Source: LMUY01 sp964244585 (lineage in GTDB: Bacteria; Pseudomonadota; Alphaproteobacteria; Acetobacterales; Acetobacteraceae). From it: a stretch of 64,000 nucleotides of DNA. Below, in pieces: positions 8,137 through 17,938 of the stretch. Numbering within the stretch: the first letter of the stretch is position 1; the number at the start of each line of letters is the position of its first letter. Location of the stretch: assembly GCA_964244585.1 (NCBI GenBank), contig CAXTJM010000005.1, forward strand, positions 150,306 through 214,305, in the 5' to 3' direction. The translations under genes were made by a program, and so were the position numbers. The notes beneath the pieces were generated by a model. It saw nothing but the letters and a program-made list of their open reading frames with translations, did not search any database and was not told the DNA's origin.

Positions 8137-9375
8137 TCAGGTCACGCGGTTGCGGGTGCGGAAGCGCGGGTCGTCCCAGGCGCGCGTGGCCATCACGTCC
8201 TGGAGCGCGAGGGCGGCCTCCCACAAATCGACGTAGCGAAGATACAGCGGCGTGATGCCGAGCCGGATGATGTCGGGCGTGCGGAAATCGCCGATGACGC
8301 CGCGGCCGATCAGCGCCTGCATGATGGCGTACGCCTCCGGATGGCGGAACGAAACCTGGCTGCCGCGCGCGCCCGGCTCGGTGGGGGTGGCCTGCTCCAG
8401 CCCGGCATCCGGGCAGGCCTGGGCCACCAGCGCCATCAACAGGGCGGCCTGGTGCAGCGACTTGGCCCGCACCGCCGCCATAGGCGCGCGCAGGGCGAGG
8501 TCCACCCCCACCTCCAGCGCGGCCATGGCGATGATGGAGGGCGTTCCAACCGTGGCGCGGGCGATGCCGGGCGCGGGACGGTAGCTGCCGTGGAACCCGA
8601 ACGGCTCGGCATGGCCCAGCCACCCGGTGAGCGGATAGCGCGCCTCTGCCTGCAACCGCCCGGCGACGTAGAGGAAGGCCGGTGCGCCCGGGCCGCCATT
8701 GAGGAACTTGTAGCCGCAGCCCACGGCCAGGTCGGCATCGGCGGCGGCGAGGTCCACCGGGACCGCACCGGCCGAGTGCGCCAGGTCCCAGAGCGTGAGG
8801 GCGCCGGCCGCGTGGGCCGCCGCCGTCAGCGCCGCCATGTCGTGCATGGCGCCGGTGCGGTAGTCGACATGGGTCAGCATCAGCACCGCGACGTCCGGGC
8901 CGAGCGCGAACGCGATTGTACCCGGCTCGACCAGCCGCAATTCGTGCTGCTGCCCCAGCAGCGCGATCAAGCCCTCCGCGATATAGAGATCGGTCGGGAA
9001 ATTTCCCGCCTCGGACACGATCACGCGGCGGTCGGGCCGAAGACGCAGCGCCACGCCCAGCGCCTTGAACACATTGACGGAGGTGGAGTCCGCCGCGATG
9101 ACGCAGCCGGGCGGGGCGCCCAGCAACCGGCCGATCTTGTCGCCGACCCGCTCCGGCAGGCCGATCCACCCGGCATCGTTCCACGATCGGATCAGCCCCT
9201 CGCCCCATTCCTGCGCCACGACCGCGGCGACCCGGGCTGGCGTGGCTGCCGGCAGTGGTCCCAGCGAGTTGCCGTCCAGGTAGACGATGCCGTCCGGCAT
9301 GACGAAGTCCTGCCGGAACGCCGCCAGCGGATCGGCCCGGTCCAGCGCCGCCAGGTCGGCCCGCGTGATCGCCAT
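8137..9375 (-). CDS. kynU: Kynureninase
   Basis: 412 aa, ATG at 9375, five bases after the stop of the isocitrate dehydrogenase gene. Kynureninase is a PLP enzyme splitting kynurenine (or 3-hydroxykynurenine) to anthranilate and alanine. Diagnostic segments: YLDGNSLGPLP, the PLP-contacting WDLAHSAG (Asp197), Schiff-base Lys223 in GCGYKFLNGG, and C-terminal GSQVSFRH. Length is normal. Neither tryptophan dioxygenase nor kynurenine formamidase lies in the window, so this step is separated from the rest of the pathway. Confidence 0.93.
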   Translation of the reverse strand: MAITRADLAALDRADPLAAFRQDFVMPDGIVYLDGNSLGPLPAATPARVAAVVAQEWGEGLIRSWNDAGWIGLPERVGDKIGRLLGAPPGCVIAADSTSVNVFKALGVALRLRPDRRVIVSEAGNFPTDLYIAEGLIALLGQQHELRLVEPGTIAFALGPDVAVLMLTHVDYRTGAMHDMAALTAAAHAAGALTLWDLAHSAGAVPVDLAAADADLAVGCGYKFLNGGPGAPAFLYVAGRLQAEARYPLTGWLGHAEPFGFHGSYRPAPGIARATVGTPSIIAMAALEVGVDLALRAPMAAVRAKSLHQAALLMALVAQACPDAGLEQATPTEPGARGSQVSFRHPEAYAIMQALIGRGVIGDFRTPDIIRLGITPLYLRYVDLWEAALALQDVMATRAWDDPRFRTRNRVT

Positions 9376-9380
9376 GCCTG

Positions 9381-10397
9381 CTAAGCCGCGAGGCGCCGGA
9401 TGACCGCGTCCGTGAAGGCCTTGGTGTTCGCCGAGCCGCCGAGGTCGCCGGTGCGGATGCCATCCTGGTTCAGCACTGCCGACACCGCCGCCTCCAGGCG
9501 CTGCTTCTCCTGCACCAGGCCGACATGCTCCAGCATCAGGGCCGCCGCCAGCAGCAGGGAGGTGGGGTTGGCGATCCCCTTGCCGGCAATGTCCGGCGCC
9601 GAGCCGTGCACGGCCTCGAAGATCGCGGCGGAGGTGCCGATATTGGCGCCCGGCGCCATGCCGAGGCCGCCGACCAGCCCGGCCGCCTCGTCCGACAGGA
9701 TGTCGCCGAACAGGTTGGTGGTGACGATCACGTCGAACTGCCACGGGTTGAGCACGAGCTGCATGGCGCAGGCATCCACGATGCGGTCGTCCAGCACCAC
9801 GCGGCCTTCGTATTCCTTGGCCATGGTGCGCGCCTCTTCCAGGAAGAGCCCGGTCAAGGCCTTCAGCACGTTGGCCTTGTGCACGGCCGTCACCTTCTTG
9901 CGCCCGTTCCGCACCGCGTATTCGAAGGCGTAGCGCAGGATCCGCTGCGCCCCGGCGCGCGTGTTGACGCCGGACGAGATGGCCACGCCGTGATTGTCGT
10001 CGCCGACCGGGATGTAGTGCTCGAAGGCGACGTAGAAGCCCTCCAGATTCTCGCGCACGATGACCATGTCGATGTCGTCGTAGCGGCCGCCGGGGATCAA
10101 TGTGCGCGCCGGGCGGACATTGGCGTAAAGGTGGAATTCCTCCCGCAGCCGCACGTTGACGGAGCGGAACCCGCCCCCCACGGGGGTGGTCAGCGGGCCT
10201 TTCAGCGCCAGGCGGGTACGGCGGATGCTGTCCAGCGTGGCCGGCGGCAACGGGTCGCCGGCAATGGCTACCGCCTCCATGCCACCGGGCTGCCGGTCCC
10301 AGGCGAAGGGAGCGCCGAGCGCGTCCAGCACCCTCACCGTGGCGTCCACAACCTCCGGCCCAATGCCGTCGCCCGCAATCAAGGTTGCCTCGATCAT
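9381..10397 (-). CDS. NAD-dependent isocitrate dehydrogenase (IDH/IMDH family)
   Basis: 338 aa; the ATG at 10397 begins MIEATLIAGDGIGPEV, the usual family N-terminus, so upstream in-frame codons are not used. The substrate loop GGGFRSVNVRLREE and ANVRPAR match NAD-isocitrate dehydrogenases better than isopropylmalate dehydrogenases; the metal-site signature NLFGDILSDEA follows. Expected reaction: isocitrate to 2-oxoglutarate, CO2 and NADH. It forms a two-gene operon with kynureninase. Related tartrate or homoisocitrate dehydrogenases cannot be fully excluded. Confidence 0.82.
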   Translation of the reverse strand: MIEATLIAGDGIGPEVVDATVRVLDALGAPFAWDRQPGGMEAVAIAGDPLPPATLDSIRRTRLALKGPLTTPVGGGFRSVNVRLREEFHLYANVRPARTLIPGGRYDDIDMVIVRENLEGFYVAFEHYIPVGDDNHGVAISSGVNTRAGAQRILRYAFEYAVRNGRKKVTAVHKANVLKALTGLFLEEARTMAKEYEGRVVLDDRIVDACAMQLVLNPWQFDVIVTTNLFGDILSDEAAGLVGGLGMAPGANIGTSAAIFEAVHGSAPDIAGKGIANPTSLLLAAALMLEHVGLVQEKQRLEAAVSAVLNQDGIRTGDLGGSANTKAFTDAVIRRLAA

Positions 10398-10538
10398 CCG
10401 ACCCGTCCCGTGCCGCTGTGCAAATGCAGCATAGAGCGTTCGGCAGCGCCGCCAAATCCGCCGGGCGGCCGGGGGAATGGATGGACGACGCGCCGTGTTG
10501 CCCGCACATTGCGGCATAGCAGAGCAAAGGCGTTCACA

Positions 10539-12014
<1,476 letters not shown>

Positions 12015-12021
12015 ACCGCGG

Positions 12022-12921
12022 CTACGTCGAAACGCCCCCTGCAAGGGAGCGGATCGCCGCAACGACGGCGTCGGGGGCTTCCTGCGGCAGGTTGTGGCCG
12101 GTCCCGGGCAGCACCCGGCGCTCGTAGCCGCCGGTGAAATGCTTCGCCGCCCCTGCCGATCGCCCCGGCGGGGAAACACCGTCATCGGCGCCGTGCAGCA
12201 CGATGGTCGGCACGGTGATGGGGGGCTGCGCCGCCAACCGGTGTTCCACCGCCAGTGCCGCCGGGTCGCCGGGCACGAGCCCGAAGCGGTGGCGGTAGGA
12301 GTGGATCACGACCGGGACGAAATCCGGGTTGTCGAACGCCTCGGCACTGCGGGCGAAGCTCGCCTCGTCGAAGCGCCACGTCGGCGACCAAAGCTGCCAC
12401 AGCAGCCGGCACACCGCCCGGCGGTCGGCGACCAACCCGGCCTGGCCGCGGTCGCTGTGGAAGTAGTACTGATACCAAAGCCGATGCTCGTCGTCAGGCG
12501 GAGCAGGCTTCGCCGCAGCCGCTATGTCCTGGATGTTGTAGCCGCCGCAGCTGACGAGGCCGCGCACCCGCTCCGGCCAGAGCGCGGCGACGACGCAGGC
12601 CGCGCGGCCGCCCCAATCATACCCCGCCAACATCGCCTGCGGCAGCGCGAGCGCATCCATCAGCGCCAGCAGATCGGTTCCGAGAACCGCCTGTTCGCCG
12701 GACCGCACCGTGTCTGGCGACCGGAACCTGGTGGCGCCATAGCCGCGGAGGAACGGGACGATGACACGGTAGCCCGCCGAGACCAGGGATGGAACGACCC
12801 CATCATAGGCCCGCACGTCGTATGGGAAGCCATGCAGCAGCACGACCGGCATCCCGGTCGATGAGCCGGACTCCTCATAGGATATATCCAGCACACCGGC
12901 AGCTACGGATTGGCTGAGCAT
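12022..12921 (-). CDS. Alpha/beta hydrolase, epoxide hydrolase/haloalkane dehalogenase-like
   Basis: 299 aa, ATG at 12921. The oxyanion motif HGFPYD (30-35) and GYDWGG with an aspartate nucleophile (Asp102) in place of serine put it in the epoxide-hydrolase/dehalogenase/fluoroacetate-dehalogenase group; the general-base histidine is in GTGHNLPQEAP. A cap region (about 130-210) is rich in Trp and Tyr. It converges on zwf with a 7-bp gap. Asp as nucleophile is seen directly; the substrate class is family inference. Confidence 0.85.
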   Translation of the reverse strand: MLSQSVAAGVLDISYEESGSSTGMPVVLLHGFPYDVRAYDGVVPSLVSAGYRVIVPFLRGYGATRFRSPDTVRSGEQAVLGTDLLALMDALALPQAMLAGYDWGGRAACVVAALWPERVRGLVSCGGYNIQDIAAAAKPAPPDDEHRLWYQYYFHSDRGQAGLVADRRAVCRLLWQLWSPTWRFDEASFARSAEAFDNPDFVPVVIHSYRHRFGLVPGDPAALAVEHRLAAQPPITVPTIVLHGADDGVSPPGRSAGAAKHFTGGYERRVLPGTGHNLPQEAPDAVVAAIRSLAGGVST

Positions 12922-13026
12922 AACATTACCTTATGCCAGTTCGGTGACAAAGAATTTGAAGCCATCACGTCCATGTGATCTACCGGGTCTGGAAGAAGTC
13001 CGTCTCCGTCGCTGGGTGGCTGCTCG

Positions 13027-13356
13027 ATGTCCGATGATCGTCCTGCATCAACTGCCGAAATCTTCGCCTTCCGGTACCCGGATAACCGGTTCACGACCGC
13101 CGACCGTATGGCGCTGGCTCGCCTGGAGGCTCGAAACCATAGCCTTCGCCTCGCGATCCACAAGCGGCGGCACGATGATCCGCCTGAGATCGGCGAGTTT
13201 GCAAGCATCTACGCCGCCGATGACCGCTGGGCGACCTGGGGCGCGGTACGCCAAGGCCGGGCGATCAGCGTCTGGCGCGCCCGTGACGGGCGCGACATCG
13301 GCCGCTTCGCCACGATGAGCGAAGCGCTGGAGGCCGTTACGGGGCAGACACCGTAG
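13027..13356 (+). CDS. Conserved small hypothetical protein
   Basis: 109 aa, ATG 13027 with GGGTGG upstream. Charged and soluble, with no signal peptide or membrane segment. The visible pattern is basic (RLAIHKRRHDD), then an aromatic segment (YAADDRWATWGAVRQGRAISVWRARDGRDI). No family recognised. Codon use matches the neighbours and its end overlaps the convergent alpha-E gene by 20 bp. It is divergent from the alpha/beta hydrolase across a relatively AT-rich 105-bp gap. Confidence 0.55.
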   Translation: MSDDRPASTAEIFAFRYPDNRFTTADRMALARLEARNHSLRLAIHKRRHDDPPEIGEFASIYAADDRWATWGAVRQGRAISVWRARDGRDIGRFATMSEALEAVTGQTP

Positions 13357-14374
13357 CGCTGAACTGTCCGGCATTGGACTGCACGCGGCTGCCAGACAGC
13401 TCGGGTTTGTGCGGTTCCGGTCGCCAGTCGCGGAAGAATGCGAAGCCGATCTCGCCCGCCAACAGGATCAGGTCACGCTGCAGGGCGTCCAGGAAATCGT
13501 GCAAGCCGTCCGTGATGAGCTGGCTGGCGGAATTCGACGCCAACGCGGCCCGCACCTCCTCGATCCGCTCCAGCGCGGCCACGGTGCCGCGCAGATTGTA
13601 GCGGCTGCGCAACTGCATCAGGTGCCATTCGACCTGGCTGACGCAGAGTGAGACGCTGCGCGGGAAAGAGCGGTCCGAGAGCAGGAACGTCACGACGTCC
13701 GCCGGTTCGAACCCGGCCGGGGCGACCCGGCGGAAGGCATGGTACCCGGCAGCGGCCCGCAGCATGCCGCCCCATTGCGTCAAGTCAGCCAGGCGCCGCT
13801 CCTCCCCGCTCTGCACGTGCAGGAGGTGGTATTTGATGTCCAGCAGCCGGGTGGTCTGGTCGGCCCGCTCGATCAGCCGGCCAAGCATGTAGAAATTCCA
13901 TCCTTGGTCGCGGAAGAACGTGCCCTCGGTAATGCCGGTATGCGCCTGGACACCCTCCTTCAGGCGGGCGCAGAGCCGGGTGAGGTGATCGCCGGTCAAC
14001 TGGTCCGCCTCGATCGCCAGCACGTCGCGATGGAACACGTTCATCTGCATCCACATCTCGGTGCTGATGAGCGGGCGCAGCGTGCGCGCATTGGTCCGTG
14101 CCGCCTCGATCGAGGCAGGGACCGAAGTGTGGTTCGTGCGGTCCAGCAGGTAGAAGCGCTTGATCCCCTCCGGATCCAGCGTCCCGCCGGCCTCGCGGTA
14201 GCGTGCCCCGTCGGCGTTGATCCGGAGCAAGGCGCTCCACGCCTCGTCCTCCCGCCCCGGGCTTTCGAACGTCTGCGTCACGTCGAGCAGGCGGGCGAGG
14301 TTCTCCACCCGCTCCACGTAGCGGGCCATCCAGAACAGGCCCTCGGCATAGCGGGCAAGCAGGACGCCGCTCAT
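13337..14374 (-). CDS. Alpha-E domain-containing protein
   Basis: 345 aa; ATG 14374 overlaps the previous stop as ATGA. The N-terminus LLARYAEGLFWMARYVERVENLARLLDV and the helical NFYMLGRLIERADQTTRLLDIKY are hallmarks of the alpha-E family, an all-helical protein found almost always beside a circularly permuted ATP-grasp protein, as here. The pair is thought to take part in a peptide or amide ligation system, often with a transglutaminase and a proteasome-like protease, neither of which is present. Biochemical role unproven. Confidence 0.88.
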   Translation of the reverse strand: MSGVLLARYAEGLFWMARYVERVENLARLLDVTQTFESPGREDEAWSALLRINADGARYREAGGTLDPEGIKRFYLLDRTNHTSVPASIEAARTNARTLRPLISTEMWMQMNVFHRDVLAIEADQLTGDHLTRLCARLKEGVQAHTGITEGTFFRDQGWNFYMLGRLIERADQTTRLLDIKYHLLHVQSGEERRLADLTQWGGMLRAAAGYHAFRRVAPAGFEPADVVTFLLSDRSFPRSVSLCVSQVEWHLMQLRSRYNLRGTVAALERIEEVRAALASNSASQLITDGLHDFLDALQRDLILLAGEIGFAFFRDWRPEPHKPELSGSRVQSNAGQFSATVSAP

Positions 14375-15828
14375 GGTTCGGCGAGCACCCAGGTGTCCTT
14401 CGAACCGCCGCCCTGGGATGAGTTCACGATCAGGCTGCCCTCTTTCATCGCGACGCGCGACAGGCCGCCGGGCAGCACCCATGTGTCGCGCCCGGTGATG
14501 GCGAAGGGCCGGAGATCGAGGTGGCGTGGGCGCAGCCCGCCCGGCGTCAGCGTCGGGGCGACCGACAGGTCGATCAGCGGCTGGCTGATCCAATTCGACG
14601 GATCTGCCACCAAGGCCGCCCGCGCGGCTTCCAACTCGGCCGCGCTTGACCGTGGGCCGATCGTGATGCCGTACCCGCCCGATTCGCCGACCGGCTTGAC
14701 CACCAGCTTTTCGAGGTTCGCGAGGGTGAAGGCCAGTCCCTCGGCTTCCCCGCAGATATGGGTCTCGACGTTCGGCAGGATTGCGTCTTCCCCCAGGTAG
14801 AAGCGGATGATGCGCGGCATGTACGCGTAGACCGCCTTGTCGTCCGCGACCCCGGTGCCGACCGCGTTCGCCAACGTCACGTTGCCGGCCCGCCACGCGC
14901 CGATCAACCCGGGCACGCCGAGCATGCTGTCGGCGCGGAACACCGTAGGGTCCAGGAACTCGTCGCTGATGCGGCGGTAGATGGTGTGCACGGGCCGCAG
15001 GCCATTGGTGGTGCGCATGAAGACGCGCTCCGCCTCGACGAGCAGGTCGGCCCCCTCCACCAGGGGGACCCCCATCTCGCGCGCCAGGAAGACATGCTCG
15101 AAATAGGCCGAATTGTAGATGCCGGGCGACAGCAGCACGATCTGCGGATCGGCCACGCTTTCGGGTGCGATCTCTCCCATGGCGGCACGCAGCCGGCGCC
15201 CGTAATCGTCGACCGGGTGCAGCAGCATCCCGGCCATGAGGTCGGGAAAGGTGCGGCGCATCAGATGCCGGTTCTCCACCACGTAGGAGACCCCGGATGG
15301 CGTGCGGGCATTGTCCTCCAACACACAGAACATGCCCTGCCGGTCCCGCACGATGTCGATGCCGCAGATATGGACATAGGTGCCGAAGCGGATCGGAAAG
15401 CCTTCCATCTCCGGCCGGTAGTTGGGGTTGCCCAGCACCAGCGCGGCTGGGATCACGCCTTCGCGCAGGATGCGGCGGTCGTGGTAGATGTCGTGCAGGA
15501 AGCTGTTCAAGGCCCGCACGCGCTGCTTGACCCCGGCCTCGATGTGCTTCCATTCCGATGAAGTTATGATCCGCGGCAGGCAGTCGAACGGCAGGATGCG
15601 GTCGATCGCCTCCGCCTCGGAATACACCGTGAAGGTGATGCCGAGGTTGATGAGATCGTGTTCCGCCCCGGCGGCGCGGGCGCGCAGGATCTCCAAGCCG
15701 ATGGCAGAGACACGGTCGCGGACGCGGCCGATCGCTCCGCCATCTCCGTCCCGCGCGGTCAGCTCACAGAAATAGCCGTTCGCGTCGTAGCTGGCGAACG
15801 GGTCGGGCGAACGTGTCATGATGGTCAT
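14371..15828 (-). CDS. Circularly permuted ATP-grasp protein (type 2)
   Basis: 485 aa from ATG 15828; another ATG three codons later is possible and neither has a strong ribosome site. Recognisable segments: FDCLPRII, VKQRVRALNSFLHDIYHD, EDNARTPSGVSYVVENR, VVKPVGESGGYGI and a C-terminal LIVNSSQGGGSKDTWVL. ATP-grasp enzymes ligate a carboxylate to an amine through an acylphosphate. It is first in a two-gene operon with the alpha-E protein. Substrate unknown. Confidence 0.88.
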   Translation of the reverse strand: MTIMTRSPDPFASYDANGYFCELTARDGDGGAIGRVRDRVSAIGLEILRARAAGAEHDLINLGITFTVYSEAEAIDRILPFDCLPRIITSSEWKHIEAGVKQRVRALNSFLHDIYHDRRILREGVIPAALVLGNPNYRPEMEGFPIRFGTYVHICGIDIVRDRQGMFCVLEDNARTPSGVSYVVENRHLMRRTFPDLMAGMLLHPVDDYGRRLRAAMGEIAPESVADPQIVLLSPGIYNSAYFEHVFLAREMGVPLVEGADLLVEAERVFMRTTNGLRPVHTIYRRISDEFLDPTVFRADSMLGVPGLIGAWRAGNVTLANAVGTGVADDKAVYAYMPRIIRFYLGEDAILPNVETHICGEAEGLAFTLANLEKLVVKPVGESGGYGITIGPRSSAAELEAARAALVADPSNWISQPLIDLSVAPTLTPGGLRPRHLDLRPFAITGRDTWVLPGGLSRVAMKEGSLIVNSSQGGGSKDTWVLAEP

Positions 15829-15913
15829 GATGGTCGAGCCTGCCAGGCGGCGCAATGCAAACCGCGGGCCGGAGGCGATATGCGGCAGCCCTGCCACAAC
15901 GCCCCGGCATAGC

Positions 15914-15952
15914 TCACGAACCCGTGAATTTTTATTGCATGTCCGTGCAATA
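15914..15952. promoter_or_regulatory. Two adjacent short inverted repeats in a divergent promoter region
   Basis: In the gap between the ATP-grasp gene and the rightward secreted-protein gene lie TCACG-N4-CGTGA (15914-15927) and TATTGCA-N6-TGCAATA (15933-15952, perfect arms). The intervening bases are AT-rich for this genome. They may be operators for one or both divergent genes. No regulator is identified. Confidence 0.35.
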
Positions 15953-16031
15953 GCCGGTTTAGCTCAGACAGCGGTTCAGATCGACATCGAACAAAAACGC
16001 TTTGAACAATCCCCTGTCGCCGGAGAAAACC

Positions 16032-16556
16032 ATGCGTATCCTGCTCTCAAGCCTGGTGGCAGCCGGGTTGCTGGCAAGCCAGACGGCCTTCGCGCAAGGC
16101 TGCGCCCGGCCCGCCGACAAGACGGCGTTCGATGTCGCCGGGCTCAAGAGCCAGTTGATGGTGACGGCCATCACGTGCGAGGCGACCGAACGCTACAACG
16201 CGTTCATCCTGCGCTACCGCCCGAACTTGCTCGCCCAGGAAAAAGTGCTGAGCGCGTATTTCAGCCGGAGTTTCGGCAGGCGCGCGCAAGCGGAGCATGA
16301 CGACTACATCACCTCGCTCGCCAACAGCCAATCGCAGAACGGCCTGAAGTCGGGCACGGAGTTCTGCAACCAGAACGTCTCGATGTTCGACGAGGTGATG
16401 AAGCTTCATACCACCGGCGAACTGAGCGACTACGCATCTGGCAAGACGGTCGCGCAGCCGATCGCGCTCGTGGCCTGCACCGCGCCGGAGCGGAGCGGCC
16501 ATGCAGCGATTCGGCAGGCCAGCGCCGCCGTGCCGGGCAAGACCCGCGTGCGGTAG
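16032..16556 (+). CDS. Small secreted hypothetical protein
   Basis: 174 aa from ATG 16032, preceded by GGAGA. A signal peptide is clear (MRILLSSLVAAGLLASQTAFAQG). The mature part has several cysteines (GCARP, ITCEATERY, EFCNQN, VACTAP) that could form disulfides in the periplasm, and an amphipathic middle. No family recognised. It ends just before a strong terminator and converges on the OmpA-like gene. Confidence 0.75.
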   Translation: MRILLSSLVAAGLLASQTAFAQGCARPADKTAFDVAGLKSQLMVTAITCEATERYNAFILRYRPNLLAQEKVLSAYFSRSFGRRAQAEHDDYITSLANSQSQNGLKSGTEFCNQNVSMFDEVMKLHTTGELSDYASGKTVAQPIALVACTAPERSGHAAIRQASAAVPGKTRVR

Positions 16557-16578
16557 GACCAAGCCTCGGAGGTCAAGG

Positions 16579-16604
16579 AAAAGGCACCCGCGGGTGCCTT
16601 TTTT
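16579..16604 (+). terminator. Rho-independent terminator
   Basis: A perfect GC-rich stem (AAAAGGCACCCG / CGGGTGCCTTTT) followed by a run of Ts, 22 bp after the secreted-protein stop. The A-run on the other side would also let it work for the convergent OmpA-like gene, so it is probably bidirectional. Confidence 0.9.
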
Positions 16605-16626
16605 GGTCGCAAACCTGTCCGGATGC

Positions 16627-17742
16627 TCAGTGCAGGATAATCGCGACGCGACGGTTCTGCGGCTCGCGCACGCCCGGCGCGGTCTGCACCAGCGGACGCG
16701 TATCGCCGAACGCCTGGATATCGATCTGCGTCCTGGGCACGCCGACGCGGACGAGTTCCGCTGCCACCGTTTGCGCCCGCCGTAACGAAAGCCCCTGGTT
16801 GTAGGCTGGGGTGCCGGAGCGGTCGGCATTGCCCTGCACTTCGATGCGCGTCGTCTGCACGTGCGTGCTGGCCTGCGCCGCTTCGGCCACGATCTGCCGG
16901 GCACGGTCGGTCAGGTCGGAACGGTCCCAATCGAAGAACACGAGGTAGGTTCGCGCCGGGGTGACCGGTGGTTGCGGCGCGGCCTGCGGTGCCGGTGCGG
17001 CAGGTGGCGCGGTGTCGAAGGCATACCGCACGCCCAGCAGCAGGCTGTGGTTATAGTCGCTGTTCAGGTTGAAATTGCCCCGGCCGGCATGCACCGGACC
17101 ATTTCCGGCCTGCACCGCGACGTTGTCGCTGGCATGGAACGATGGCGCATCGAGCACGCCGTAGAAACGGTATTCGGCGGTGAGCGACAGCCCCGGCACG
17201 GCGGCGAGCGGAAAGGCCAGGCCGAAGATGCCCTGGTAGGCGAAGTTGGTCGACCAGCCATTGGCGGCCAGCCTGACCGGGCCTGGCACGCCGTACGAGT
17301 GGACCGCGTCGAGGTGGCTGTCCGCCAGCCCGGCGCCGAGGCCAAAATATGGATACAGCCAGTTGAAGCCGATATCGAGGTCGAACAAGGCATTGACCAT
17401 GCCGCCGAAGGCATACTGGTCGCCACCGGAGGCAGTGGGGCCGACCGCCGCGGTGAACCCGTTGATCTGCCTGACCCGGTCATGCCGGACGTCACCCTCG
17501 ACCTCCAGCCGAAGACCGTTGCCGAACCCCCAGCCGATGCTTCCCACCCCGGCGCCGCCGATATCCGTGGCGAGGTCCTTGGCACGCAGGCCCAGGCCCG
17601 GCGAGGCGAGGACACGCTCCTGCTGGAGGTAGTTTCCGCCCGCGCCGGCGCCGATGTAGAGGCCCTGGATAGGCTGCGCGAGCACGACGCTCGGAGCGGC
17701 GAGGATCGTCGCTGTCAGCAGCACGCTACGGAGGCAGACCAT
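16627..17742 (-). CDS. OmpA-family outer membrane protein (paralogue 1)
   Basis: 371 aa; ATG 17742 has AGGAGA at ideal spacing, better than the GTG two codons earlier. A signal peptide (to about residue 22) is followed by an eight-stranded-barrel-like domain beginning QPIQGLYIGAGAGGNYLQQE, a Pro/Ala linker, and a C-terminal OmpA/MotB peptidoglycan-binding domain (FFDWDRSDLT, EVQGNADRSGTPAYNQGLSLRRAQ, GDTRPL). It anchors the outer membrane to peptidoglycan. It lies directly downstream of a close paralogue, so the pair arose by tandem duplication. Confidence 0.9.
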   Translation of the reverse strand: MVCLRSVLLTATILAAPSVVLAQPIQGLYIGAGAGGNYLQQERVLASPGLGLRAKDLATDIGGAGVGSIGWGFGNGLRLEVEGDVRHDRVRQINGFTAAVGPTASGGDQYAFGGMVNALFDLDIGFNWLYPYFGLGAGLADSHLDAVHSYGVPGPVRLAANGWSTNFAYQGIFGLAFPLAAVPGLSLTAEYRFYGVLDAPSFHASDNVAVQAGNGPVHAGRGNFNLNSDYNHSLLLGVRYAFDTAPPAAPAPQAAPQPPVTPARTYLVFFDWDRSDLTDRARQIVAEAAQASTHVQTTRIEVQGNADRSGTPAYNQGLSLRRAQTVAAELVRVGVPRTQIDIQAFGDTRPLVQTAPGVREPQNRRVAIILH

Positions 17743-17850
17743 AGACACTCTCCTAGGACGACATCGGTCCGATCGGGATCGGCGGACCGACGAAGAAGCT
17801 TACGCAAGACCAGCCATGACAGCCGCCTCACGTCCAGGCCGAAAGACAAG

Positions 17851-17877
17851 AAGCCGGCCAGATGACTGGACCGGCTT
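17851..17877 (-). terminator. Probable terminator between tandem OmpA-like genes
   Basis: The stem AAGCCGG/CCGGCTT, extended by CCAG/CTGG around a short loop, lies 62 bp downstream of the second OmpA-family gene. On the minus strand it is followed by TTCTTGTCTTT, a moderately T-rich tail. This suggests the two paralogues are separate transcription units. Confidence 0.6.
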
Positions 17878-17938
17878 CCCGTGGTGGACCTCAAGATGGA
17901 GCTCTCTAGCACTCCATCGCGAGGGAGGGCTCAGTCGA

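Noticed and set aside
8137..10527. A 796-codon frame that could suggest a dehydrogenase-kynureninase fusion
   Set aside because: The N-terminal part is an out-of-frame read of the isocitrate dehydrogenase gene; kynureninase has its own start at 9375 and the dehydrogenase its own stop.
13337..15553. A 738-codon frame suggesting an ATP-grasp/alpha-E fusion
   Set aside because: The first part is an out-of-frame read of the ATP-grasp gene; an ATGA overlap at 14371-14374 separates two proteins.
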